Assembly (NCBI GenBank): GCA_937996535.1
Contig: CALKVF010000095.1
Coordinates: 1 to 6,980 of the forward strand
From: an uncultured Novosphingobium sp.
Lineage (GTDB): Bacteria; Pseudomonadota; Alphaproteobacteria; Sphingomonadales; Sphingomonadaceae
Direction: 5' to 3'
Length of the DNA stretch: 6,980 nucleotides
In this document: piece by piece, positions 1 through 6,241 of the stretch
How the letters are laid out: each line of letters starts with the position of its first letter
Numbering within the stretch: position 1 is the stretch's first letter
Made by a program: the position numbers and the translations under genes
Notes under the pieces: model-generated
Seen by the model: the letters and a program-made list of their open reading frames with translations, nothing else
What the model was told of the DNA's origin: nothing
Database searches by the model: none

Positions 1-634
1 AGGTCAGCGCGTTGTACTTTTCGGCAAGGTCGCAGATCGCGTGGATCGGGGCGACATCGCCTTCCATCGAATAGACCGATTCAAATGCGATCAGCTTGGG
101 CATCGACGGGTCTTCGGCTGCCAGCAGTTCTTCGAGGTGTTCCAGATCGTTGTGACGGAACACGCGCTTTTCCGCGCCCGAATTGCGGATGCCCGCAATC
201 ATGCTGGCGTGGTTGAGTTCGTCCGAGAAGATCACGCAGCCCGGCAGGATCTTGGCGAGCGTCGAAAGCGTGGCATCGTTCGAGACATAGCCCGAGGTGA
301 ACAGCAGCGCGCCGTCCTTGCCGTGCAGGTCCGCCAGTTCGGCTTCGAGTTCGATGTGATAGTGGGTGTTGCCGCCGATGTTGCGGGTGCCGCCCGAGCC
401 CGCGCCAACATCGTTGAGCGCCTCTTCCATCGCGGCGATCACCTTGGGGTGCTGGCCCATCGCAAGGTAATCGTTCGAACACCACACTGTGATGTCCTTG
501 GGGCCGTTGTGCCCGGCAAAGCAGCGCGCGTTGGGGTAGGCCCCCTTGTTGCGCAGGATATCGATGAACACGCGGTACCGGCCTTCAGCGTGCAGTCGCT
601 CGATGGCCTGGTCGAAGATATGTTCGTAATTCAC
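1..634 (-). CDS. hemA: 5-aminolevulinate synthase, N-terminal part (cut by window start)
   Basis: This gene encodes the PLP-dependent enzyme that condenses glycine with succinyl-CoA to 5-aminolevulinate, the first step of tetrapyrrole synthesis by the C4 route typical of Alphaproteobacteria. The visible 211 residues begin VNYEHIFDQAIERLHAEGRY and contain WCSNDYLAMGQHP (51-63), the glycine-rich GAGSGGTRNIGGNTHYH (77-93), DELNHASM (138-145) and AFESVYSMEGD (183-193). As I recall the Rhodobacter capsulatus enzyme, its substrate and cofactor residues Arg21, Asn54, Thr83, Asn85, His142 and Ser189 all have matches at the same numbers here. The PLP lysine (about residue 248) and the rest of the roughly 400-residue protein lie outside the window. 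The start is GTG: no ATG occurs in frame until residue 59, homologues begin at this point, and a GGAGG lies 10 nt upstream. murI lies upstream on the same strand, 167 bp away. Family assignment is secure from motifs; a paralogous alpha-oxoamine synthase is much less likely given the gapless fit. Confidence 0.96.
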   Translation of the reverse strand, partial: MNYEHIFDQAIERLHAEGRYRVFIDILRNKGAYPNARCFAGHNGPKDITVWCSNDYLAMGQHPKVIAAMEEALNDVGAGSGGTRNIGGNTHYHIELEAELADLHGKDGALLFTSGYVSNDATLSTLAKILPGCVIFSDELNHASMIAGIRNSGAEKRVFRHNDLEHLEELLAAEDPSMPKLIAFESVYSMEGDVAPIHAICDLAEKYNALT

Positions 635-644
635 GTCGGCGCAG

Positions 645-649
645 CCTCC
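645..649 (-). promoter_or_regulatory. Shine-Dalgarno sequence of hemA
   Basis: A perfect GGAGG on the minus strand sits 10 nt upstream of the GTG at 634-632. It supports the non-ATG start of hemA, since no in-frame ATG lies nearby. Confidence 0.75.
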
Positions 650-672
650 GGTCGGGCGCGAGTCCCGCGACC
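650..672 (-). promoter_or_regulatory. Hairpin in the hemA leader next to the Shine-Dalgarno sequence
   Basis: On the hemA sense strand this stretch can fold into a 7-bp stem: GGUCG pairs with CGACC, followed by two G-C pairs inward, with one bulged base (complement of 667) and an 8-base loop (657-664). The stem ends immediately before the GGAGG, so folding or protein binding here could affect ribosome access. The loop contains a GAGTC (660-664), the GANTC target of the alphaproteobacterial methyltransferase CcrM. The fold is read from the sequence; any regulatory role is inference. GC-rich leaders form such stems by chance fairly often. Confidence 0.3.
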
Positions 673-801
673 CAGTTCCGGCGCGCTCTACTCCAAGTTG
701 CAGATGAAGACTAGCGCGTTCTGGCGGAAATGGTTGGTCGTTCGTCGAAGCCGAAGTGGCGGATTGCGCTTGGTTTTGCCGGCAATCCGGCGCGGGCGCG
801 G

Positions 802-1599
802 TCAGGTGAGGATTTCGGTCCGCTCCAGCCCGGCGGCGTGGAGCGCGCCGCCCAGCGCATCCAGCGTGCCGTCATCACGGGTGAACAGCGCCAGATCGGG
901 CTTGGTGCGGGCAAAAGGCTGGCCGCTGGTCAGGGCGGCGATGCGCCGGGCGATCCCGGCCGCGCCATCGACAAAGCGCACCCCCGGGCCGAACGCGGCC
1001 GACAGTTCATCGACCAGCAGCGGGAAGTGCGTGCAAGCAAGCACCACCGTATCGATCGCCTCGCCGCCGGGCTGGCTGCGCAGGCCATCGACCGCGCGCT
1101 GGATCACGCCGGGATCGACCGGCAGCCCGCGCAACTTGGCTTCGGCCGCGCCGACCAGTTCGCCCGCGCCAAAGCGCAGCAGCACCTTGTCGGCGGCAAA
1201 TTCGGCCTCCAGCCGGTCGACATAGCCCTGCCGGATTGTGGCGGCGGTGCCGAGCAGGCCGATCACCCCACTGCGGGTCAGTGCAGCCGCCGGCTTGATT
1301 GCCGGAACCGTGCCAACCACCGGCACGTTGAGCACATCGCGGACCATGCCCAGCGCGATGGTCGATGCGGTGTTGCAGGCGATGCAGATCAGCCGCGGGC
1401 GATAGCGTTCGGCCATCCGGCCCAGCAGGCCGCAGACCCGGGCGGCGATTTCGGCCTCGTTCTTGGTGCCGTAGGGCAGCCCGCCATTGTCGGCGGCGTA
1501 GATCACCGGGGCACCGGGCAGAATTTTGCGCACTTCGGCCAGTACCGAAAGCCCGCCGACCCCGGAATCAAACAGCAGGATGGGGGCCTCGGCGTCCAT
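802..1599 (-). CDS. murI: Glutamate racemase
   Basis: A 265-residue cytoplasmic enzyme that interconverts L- and D-glutamate and so supplies D-glutamate for the peptidoglycan stem peptide. The two-lobed Asp/Glu racemase signature is complete: LLFDSGVGGLSVL (8-20) with Asp11 and Ser12, NGGLPYG (38-44), the first catalytic cysteine in CIACNTAST (Cys75, residues 72-80), GAGELV (145-150), and the second catalytic cysteine in LACTHFPLL (Cys189, with His191). The length matches the family (about 260-285). I chose the ATG at 1599 because the family N-terminus begins a few residues before the DSG motif. The open frame continues upstream to 1845, but that would run into plsY on the other strand. A GTG six codons upstream (1617) has no clear ribosome-binding site. 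A GGAG lies 12 nt before the ATG, which is rather far. murI is divergent from plsY and precedes hemA on the same strand. Confidence 0.96.
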   Translation of the reverse strand: MDAEAPILLFDSGVGGLSVLAEVRKILPGAPVIYAADNGGLPYGTKNEAEIAARVCGLLGRMAERYRPRLICIACNTASTIALGMVRDVLNVPVVGTVPAIKPAAALTRSGVIGLLGTAATIRQGYVDRLEAEFAADKVLLRFGAGELVGAAEAKLRGLPVDPGVIQRAVDGLRSQPGGEAIDTVVLACTHFPLLVDELSAAFGPGVRFVDGAAGIARRIAALTSGQPFARTKPDLALFTRDDGTLDALGGALHAAGLERTEILT

Positions 1600-1679
1600 A
1601 ATCGTTGCAAACTCCACTGCCGGACTTGCCGGTTCGCCCGCCTTGTAGCTACGACAGGGGCGCAAAGGGAAGGGATGCA
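1600..1679. promoter_or_regulatory. Divergent intergenic region between murI and plsY
   Basis: These 80 bp must hold the start signals for both directions unless transcripts enter from elsewhere. A possible plus-strand promoter is TTGCCG (1627-1632) with TACGAC 18 bases downstream; both are weak matches to the sigma-70 consensus. Also visible are two copies of TGCCGG nine bases apart (1618 and 1627) and an 8-bp palindrome GTAGCTAC (1645-1652). Near the end, AAGGGAAGGG (1665-1674) is a good ribosome-binding site for plsY, five bases before its ATG. The ribosome-binding site is well supported; the promoter elements are only suggestions. Confidence 0.4.
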
Positions 1680-2261
1680 ATGGAAAGCTTCTACGCTCTG
1701 GCCTTGGGATATGCACTGGGATCGGTGCCGTTCGGCCTGATCCTGACGCAGCGGTTCGGCGTTGGCGATCTGCGCAGCATCGGCTCGGGCAACATTGGGG
1801 CCACCAACGTGCTGCGCACCGGGCGCAAGGAATTGGCCGCGGCAACGCTGCTGCTGGACCTGCTCAAGGGGCTGGCAGCCGTGTTGCTGGCCTGGCGCTG
1901 GTTCCCCGAAGTGCCCGGCATGGCGGCGCTTGGCGCGGTGCTGGGGCATTGCTTCCCGGTCTGGCTGCGCTTCAAGGGCGGCAAGGGCGTGGCGACCACG
2001 ATGGGCGTGTGCCTCGGCCTCGCCTGGCCGCTGGGGCTGGTCTATGCAGGCACCTGGCTGGTGATGCTGGCGCTGACCCGGATCTCCTCGCTCTCGGGCC
2101 TGACCGCTGCCGTGGCGGTGCCGGTTGCGGCCGGGCTGCTGGGCCATACTGCGCTGGTGCCGGTGCTAGCCGGGATCGCGGTGCTGATCTTCGTGCTGCA
2201 CCGGGCCAACATCCAGCGCCTGATTGCCGGAACCGAACCGAAAGTCGGGTCGAAAGCCTGA
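1680..2261 (+). CDS. plsY: Acyl-phosphate:glycerol-3-phosphate acyltransferase PlsY
   Basis: A 193-residue inner-membrane enzyme that transfers an acyl group from acyl-phosphate (made by PlsX) to position 1 of glycerol-3-phosphate, giving lysophosphatidic acid, the first committed step of phospholipid synthesis. All three conserved PlsY loop motifs are present: GSGNIGATN (35-43), the glycine-rich phosphate loop RFKGGKGVA (97-105) and HRANIQRLIAGTE (174-186). Hydrophobic membrane segments lie at about 5-24, 52-72, 82-96, 108-131 and 140-173, consistent with the multi-pass PlsY fold. The ATG at 1680 has a strong purine-rich ribosome-binding site five bases upstream. A TTG 25 codons upstream in frame would add a non-family extension. 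The stop codon shares its last base with the dprA start (TGATG), so the two are probably translationally coupled. The plsY-dprA pairing is known in Alphaproteobacteria and probably does not reflect a shared pathway. Confidence 0.96.
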   Translation: MESFYALALGYALGSVPFGLILTQRFGVGDLRSIGSGNIGATNVLRTGRKELAAATLLLDLLKGLAAVLLAWRWFPEVPGMAALGAVLGHCFPVWLRFKGGKGVATTMGVCLGLAWPLGLVYAGTWLVMLALTRISSLSGLTAAVAVPVAAGLLGHTALVPVLAGIAVLIFVLHRANIQRLIAGTEPKVGSKA

Positions 2262-3361
2262 TGGGCACGCTGTCGCAGGAGGAGGCCTTCGCCCGCATCC
2301 GCCTGCTGCGTTCGCCCAATATCGGTCCGGTATCGTACCGCCAGTTGCTGCACCGCTGCGGCAGCGCAGAGGCCGCGCTGGCGGCGCTGCCCGATCTCGC
2401 CGGACGGGGCGGGGCATCCTACCGCGCCGCCAGCGAGCAGCGCATCACCGATGAAATCGCCGCCGTGCGCAAGGCCGGCGCGCGCTATCTGTTCCACGAT
2501 TCTCCCGATTATTCGCCGCTGCTCGCCCAGTGTGACAGTCCGCCGCCGATCCTGACCCTGCGCGGCGATCCGGCGCTGGCGGCGCGGCCCTGCGTTGCGA
2601 TCGTGGGCGCGCGCAATGCCTCAGCCGCGGCGGTCAAGCTGGCGCGCCAGTTCGCCGCCGACCTGTCTGACGCGGGCTTCGTTGTCGCCTCGGGGCTGGC
2701 CCGCGGGATCGATGGGGCTGCACACGAGGCGAGTCTGGCGGGCGGCACCGTGGGCGTCATCGCCAGCGGGATCGACATCGCCTATCCGCCCCAGCACGCC
2801 GACCTGCAGGAGCGCGTGGCCAGCGAGGGCTTGCTGCTCGCCGAACAGCCGCCGGGCACCGAACCGCTTGCCCGCCATTTCCCCACCCGCAACCGGATCA
2901 TCGCCGGCTTGGCCGCAGGCACCGTGGTGATCGAGGCTGCGCCCAAATCGGGCTCGCTGATCACCGCAAGGCTGGCGGCCGAGGCCGGGCGCGAGGTGAT
3001 GGCCGTGCCGGGATCGCCGCTCGATGTGCGCTCGCAGGGCTGCAACCAGCTGATCCGCGAAGGCGCGGTGCTGGTGCAGAATGCGGCTGACGTGATCGAA
3101 CTGGTTACCGGGTTCGATGGCGCCCCGCGCAGCACCCTGCGCGAAGCCGCCGCTGATTTTACCGCGCTGGGAGATGATCCGGGCGCCGATCCGGCAGACA
3201 TCGCGGCGTTGCTCACCCGCGCGCCGGTTTCGATCGACGAACTGATCCGCCAGAGCGGGGCGGGCGCGGCGTCTGTGCAGCTTGCGCTGCTTGAGCTGGA
3301 ACTTGCCGGGCGGTTGGCGCGCCATGCCGGCGGGCGGGTCAGCCTGTCGGGCGAAGCCTGA
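2261..3361 (+). CDS. dprA: DNA-processing protein DprA (Smf)
   Basis: A 366-residue cytoplasmic protein that binds incoming single-stranded DNA during natural transformation and loads RecA onto it. Three parts can be seen. An N-terminal helix-hairpin-helix/SAM-like part covers about 5-65 (RLLRSPNIGPVSYRQLL). The Rossmann-like DprA core covers about 72-285, with VAIVGARNAS (112-121), SGLARGIDGAAH (144-155), GVIASGIDIAYPPQH (165-179), HFPTRNRIIAGL (206-217) and APKSGSLITARLA (227-239). A C-terminal winged-helix domain covers about 308-362 (DIAALLTRAPVSIDELIRQS). This three-part layout is the common proteobacterial form. The ATG overlaps the plsY stop by one base, and no separate promoter is apparent. 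DprA occurs in many bacteria not shown to be competent, so its presence alone does not prove transformation. The frame is open for another 104 codons upstream, but that stretch is a shadow of plsY. Confidence 0.96.
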   Translation: MGTLSQEEAFARIRLLRSPNIGPVSYRQLLHRCGSAEAALAALPDLAGRGGASYRAASEQRITDEIAAVRKAGARYLFHDSPDYSPLLAQCDSPPPILTLRGDPALAARPCVAIVGARNASAAAVKLARQFAADLSDAGFVVASGLARGIDGAAHEASLAGGTVGVIASGIDIAYPPQHADLQERVASEGLLLAEQPPGTEPLARHFPTRNRIIAGLAAGTVVIEAAPKSGSLITARLAAEAGREVMAVPGSPLDVRSQGCNQLIREGAVLVQNAADVIELVTGFDGAPRSTLREAAADFTALGDDPGADPADIAALLTRAPVSIDELIRQSGAGAASVQLALLELELAGRLARHAGGRVSLSGEA

Positions 3362-3380
3362 TGCCTACTCGGGCTTGACG

Positions 3381-3395
3381 CCGCCGCCGCCGCCG
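3381..3395 (+). repeat. (CCG)5 trinucleotide microsatellite before topA
   Basis: Five perfect CCG units follow a TTGACG (3375-3380), which by itself resembles a -35 box, but no good -10 hexamer is found 16-18 bases downstream. Short triplet runs can vary in unit number by slippage. Here that would change spacing in the dprA-topA gap without affecting a reading frame. Function unknown. Confidence 0.55.
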
Positions 3396-3402
3396 TCACC
3401 AT

Positions 3403-3422
3403 CGCGCGTACGTATACACGTG
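3403..3422. other. 20-bp alternating pyrimidine-purine tract (possible Z-DNA-prone element) upstream of topA
   Basis: The tract consists of ten uninterrupted pyrimidine-purine steps: CG, CG, CG, TA, CG, TA, TA, CA, CG, TG. It contains the nested palindromes CGTACG, TACGTA, GTATAC and CACGTG. Alternating tracts rich in CG, CA and TG steps are the classic sequences that can switch to left-handed DNA under negative supercoiling; the TA steps weaken that tendency. It ends 19 bases before the topA ATG. TATACA (3413-3418) inside it could also serve as a -10 box. The tract is seen directly; the structural and regulatory roles are inference. Confidence 0.45.
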
Positions 3423-3441
3423 AGGAATGCTCTAGACCGCC

Positions 3442-6039
3442 ATGCAACTCGTCATCGTTGAATCCCCCGCCAAGGCGAAGACCATCGAGAAGTATCTCGG
3501 CAAGGACTACAAGGTGCTTGCCAGTTACGGTCACGTTCGCGACCTGCCGCCCAAGGACGGTTCGGTCCGCCCGGACGAGGACTTCTCGATGGACTGGGAG
3601 CTGTATGGTGACAAGCAGCGCCAGGTGAAGGCCATCACCGATGCCGCCAAGGGCGCCGATCGCCTGATCCTCGCGACTGACCCTGATCGCGAAGGCGAGG
3701 CGATTTCGTGGCACGTGCGCGAACTGCTGGCCAAGCGCAAGGCGCTGCCCAAGGACGTTCAGCGCGTGACGTTCAACGCGATCACCAAGCAGACCGTGAC
3801 CGAGGCGATGACCCGTCCGCGCGAACTCGATCAGGATCTGATCGACGCCTATCTGGCGCGCCGCGCGCTCGATTACCTGTTCGGCTTCACGCTTTCGCCG
3901 GTGCTGTGGCGCAAGCTGCCCGGCGCGAAGAGCGCGGGCCGCGTGCAATCGGTGGCGCTGCGCCTGATCGTTGAGCGCGAACGCGAGATCGAGGTGTTCC
4001 GCCCGCAGGAATATTGGTCGGTGATCGCCCAGCTTGAGCATCTCGGCACCCAGTTCCCGGCCCGGCTGGTCAAGTTCGAAGGGACCAAGCTCGACAAGCT
4101 GAGCCTCGGTGATGCGGGCAGTGCGGCCCGCGCCAAGGCGGCGGTCGAAGCCGGGAATTTCAAGGTCGAGGAGGTCGATACCCGCCCGACCCGCCGCAAT
4201 CCCTATCCGCCGTTCACCACCTCCACCCTGCAGATGGAAGCCGCGCGCAAGCTGGGCTTCTCGGCCAGCCACACCATGCGCGTGGCCCAGACGCTGTATG
4301 AGGCCGGCGCGATCACCTACATGCGGACCGACGGCGTGCAGATGGACCCGAGCGCCATTTCCGCTGCGCGCAAGGCGATCAGTGATCGCTATAACAATGG
4401 CCACTACCTGCCTGAAAAGCCGCGTCATTACGAAACAAAGGCCAAGAACGCGCAGGAGGCTCACGAAGCCATCCGCCCGACCGATTTTGGCAAGGATCAT
4501 TATGGCCACGGCGATGAGGCCCGGCTTTACGAACTCGTCTGGAAGCGCGCCATCGCCAGCCAGATGGCCTCGGCGGTGATCGAGCGGACCAGTGTGGCGC
4601 TGCGCGATGGCACCGGCCAGCACGAACTGCGCGCCAGCGGTCAGCTGGTGAAGTTCCCGGGCTTCCTTGCGGTCTATGACGAAAGCCTCGATCAGAAGCC
4701 GGGCGATGACGACGATGACAGCGCGATGCTGCCGGTGCTCAACGCCGGCGATGCCCCCGCACGCCGCGCGGTCGATGCCAACCAGCACTTCACCCAGCCG
4801 CCGCCGCGCTATTCCGAAGCCACGCTGGTCAAGCGGCTCGAAGAACTCGGGATTGGCCGGCCTTCGACCTATGCCGCGACGATCCAGGTGCTCAAGGACC
4901 GGTCCTATGTCCGCACCGAGAAGAACCGCTTCTTCGCCGAGGAGAGCGGGCGCCTGCTGACGGCGTTCCTCGAACGCTTCTTCCCGCGCTATGTGGCCTA
5001 TGAATTCACCGCCGGGATGGAGGACGAGCTTGACGATGTCTCGGGCGGCCGCGCCCAGTGGAAGGCCGTGCTCGAAGCCTTCTGGAAGGACTTCAAGCCC
5101 AAGTCCGACGAAGTGATGGAAAAGAAGCCCTCGGAAGTGACCGAGGCGCTCGACGAATTCCTGTCCGACTACCTGTTCCCGCCGAGCGAGGATGGCAGCG
5201 ATCCGCGCAAGTGCCCGGCCTGTGCCGCAGGGCGCCTGTCGCTGCGCGGTGGGCGTTATGGGGCCTTTGTTGCCTGCTCGAACTATCCCGAGTGCAAGTT
5301 CACCCGCAAGTTTGCCCAACCGGGCGGCACTGCCGATGGCGGCGGTGACGGCGAAGTGGGCAAGCATCCCGAAAGCGGCGAGCCGATCCTGCGCAAGGCC
5401 GGGCGCTTTGGCCCCTACATCCAGATGGGTGAGGGCAAGGAAGCGGCCCGCGCCTCGATCCCCAAGGACATTGGCGAACTGACCCTCGACTGGGCGGTGA
5501 AGCTGCTGTCGCTGCCGCGCAATATCGGTAAGCATCCGGAAACGGGTGAAGATATCGTTGCGAATATAGGTCGTTATGGCCCTTATCTCGCGCATAATGG
5601 AAAGTACGCCAAGCTGCGCGGCACGGCCGAAGTGTTCGACACGGGGATGAACGCGGCGGTGGTCCGGCTGGCCGAGGCGGCCGCTGGCGGCGGGCGCGTC
5701 GCGCGCACCGCGGCTGAGCCGCTCAAGACCTTCGGGCCCCACCCGGAGAGCGGCGGCGAGATGAAGCTGATGGCCGGGCGCTATGGTCCCTACGTCACCG
5801 ACGGCACCACCAACGCCACCTTGTCGCGCGACAAGAAGCCCGAGGATCTGACGGCTGAGGAAGCGGTGACCCTGATCACCGAAAAGGCCGCCAAGGGCCC
5901 CGCCAAGAAGGGTGGTCGCAAGGCCGCTCCGAAGAAGGCGGCCCCGAAGAAGGCTGCCGCCAAGAAGCCCGCTGCCAAGAAGGCGCCCGCGAAGAAGGCT
6001 CCGGCCAAGAAGGCCGCTGCAAAGACGGCGGACAGCTGA
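3442..6039 (+). CDS. topA: DNA topoisomerase I (type IA)
   Basis: An 865-residue enzyme that relaxes negatively supercoiled DNA by cutting and passing a single strand. The Toprim domain (about 1-140) has IVESPAKAKTIEKYLG with Glu7 and the metal-binding ATDPDREGEA with Asp80, Asp82 and Glu84. The catalytic tyrosine is Tyr293 in ITYMRTDGVQMD, followed by Arg295. EAHEAIRPTDF and GIGRPSTYA (near 471-479) are standard type IA motifs. An acidic run of five Asp (422-426) marks a surface loop. The C-terminal part has one four-cysteine zinc ribbon (Cys591, Cys594, Cys612, Cys618) and three Topo_C-type repeats, each with a HPE(S/T)G...GR(F/Y)GPY pattern. A tail rich in Lys, Ala and Pro (about 814-865) closes the protein. 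The ATG at 3442 gives the family N-terminus, although the nearest GAGGA is 15 bases away. The stop overlaps the start of the next small gene. A stretch of atypical codons covers 5521-5608. Confidence 0.98.
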   Translation: MQLVIVESPAKAKTIEKYLGKDYKVLASYGHVRDLPPKDGSVRPDEDFSMDWELYGDKQRQVKAITDAAKGADRLILATDPDREGEAISWHVRELLAKRKALPKDVQRVTFNAITKQTVTEAMTRPRELDQDLIDAYLARRALDYLFGFTLSPVLWRKLPGAKSAGRVQSVALRLIVEREREIEVFRPQEYWSVIAQLEHLGTQFPARLVKFEGTKLDKLSLGDAGSAARAKAAVEAGNFKVEEVDTRPTRRNPYPPFTTSTLQMEAARKLGFSASHTMRVAQTLYEAGAITYMRTDGVQMDPSAISAARKAISDRYNNGHYLPEKPRHYETKAKNAQEAHEAIRPTDFGKDHYGHGDEARLYELVWKRAIASQMASAVIERTSVALRDGTGQHELRASGQLVKFPGFLAVYDESLDQKPGDDDDDSAMLPVLNAGDAPARRAVDANQHFTQPPPRYSEATLVKRLEELGIGRPSTYAATIQVLKDRSYVRTEKNRFFAEESGRLLTAFLERFFPRYVAYEFTAGMEDELDDVSGGRAQWKAVLEAFWKDFKPKSDEVMEKKPSEVTEALDEFLSDYLFPPSEDGSDPRKCPACAAGRLSLRGGRYGAFVACSNYPECKFTRKFAQPGGTADGGGDGEVGKHPESGEPILRKAGRFGPYIQMGEGKEAARASIPKDIGELTLDWAVKLLSLPRNIGKHPETGEDIVANIGRYGPYLAHNGKYAKLRGTAEVFDTGMNAAVVRLAEAAAGGGRVARTAAEPLKTFGPHPESGGEMKLMAGRYGPYVTDGTTNATLSRDKKPEDLTAEEAVTLITEKAAKGPAKKGGRKAAPKKAAPKKAAAKKPAAKKAPAKKAPAKKAAAKTADS
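5881..6036 (+). repeat. Degenerate AAGAAG-rich repeat encoding the TopA lysine/alanine/proline tail
   Basis: About 52 codons contain repeated AAGAAG pairs set among GCC/GCT/GCG and CCC/CCG codons, encoding units of the type (A/P)-A-K-K-A/P. The resulting tail (TopA residues 814-865) has nine KK pairs and resembles the C-terminal tails of histone H1 and of bacterial histone-like proteins. Such tails are common on alphaproteobacterial TopA and probably add non-specific DNA affinity. The repeat is imperfect, and its length is likely to vary between strains. Confidence 0.7.
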
Positions 6040-6218
6040 TGGCCGAGAAGTTCGAGCGCCACCGCCAGCCCTGGAAGGCCGACGAGATCCAGAAGCTTCA
6101 CACGCTGGCGGCCAAGGGCAAGGGGCTCAAGGAAATCGCCAAGGCGCTGAACCGCAGCGAGGAATCGACCAAGGAGCGCGCCAAGCAGGACGGGATCGGG
6201 ATCGCCAAGCTGCGCTAG
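6039..6218 (+). CDS. Small basic helix-turn-helix (SANT/Myb-like) protein of 59 residues
   Basis: The ATG shares its A with the topA stop (TGATG), and the frame reads 59 residues to a TAG. The product begins MAEKFERHRQPWKADEIQKL and ends in GIAKLR. Three short predicted helices (about 14-26, 30-38 and 41-52), a leading tryptophan (Trp12) and the spacing of LKEIAKALNRSEESTKERAK resemble the SANT/Myb-like or GcrA-type N-terminal DNA-binding fold seen in many small alphaproteobacterial proteins. It has 10 Lys and 5 Arg against 9 acidic residues, so it is basic overall. It has no signal peptide or membrane segment. Only a weak GGCGGA precedes it, so translation probably depends on ribosomes finishing topA. 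Co-expression with topA suggests a DNA-associated role, but the function is unknown. The GC-rich third codon positions and overlap geometry favour a real gene. Confidence 0.78.
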   Translation: MAEKFERHRQPWKADEIQKLHTLAAKGKGLKEIAKALNRSEESTKERAKQDGIGIAKLR

Positions 6219-6241
6219 ATCGCAGCATTTTGGCGGGAGGA

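Noticed and set aside
778..791. Small hairpin GCCGG-CAAT-CCGGC after murI, considered as a terminator
   Set aside because: The stem is only 5 bp, and on the murI strand it is followed by A residues rather than a T tract. Such stems are common in GC-rich DNA.
41..1225. A 394-codon plus-strand frame opposite hemA and murI
   Set aside because: It runs across two well-supported minus-strand genes and their intergenic gap, has low-complexity Arg/Ser/Pro-rich composition at its end, and shows no recognisable domain.
730..1740. A 336-codon plus-strand frame opposite murI
   Set aside because: It is a mirror of murI codon bias, rich in Gly, Ala, Gln and Arg, without a known motif. Both murI catalytic cysteines are on the other strand.
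1600..1845. N-terminal extension of MurI of up to 82 residues
   Set aside because: It would overlap the conserved start of plsY on the opposite strand and add non-family sequence before the usual MurI N-terminus.
3375..3403. TTGACG as the -35 box of a topA promoter
   Set aside because: The -35 match is good, but bases 16-18 downstream (ACCATC/CCATCG) are poor -10 candidates, and the TATACA at 3413 is 32 bases away. No promoter is called from it alone.
2782..5742. A 986-codon open frame on the minus strand, antisense to most of topA and part of dprA
   Set aside because: Over topA its codons align exactly with the sense codons, so stops would need TTA, CTA or TCA sense codons, which this GC-rich gene avoids. 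The predicted protein resembles no family I know, and topA carries full type IA motifs on the other strand.
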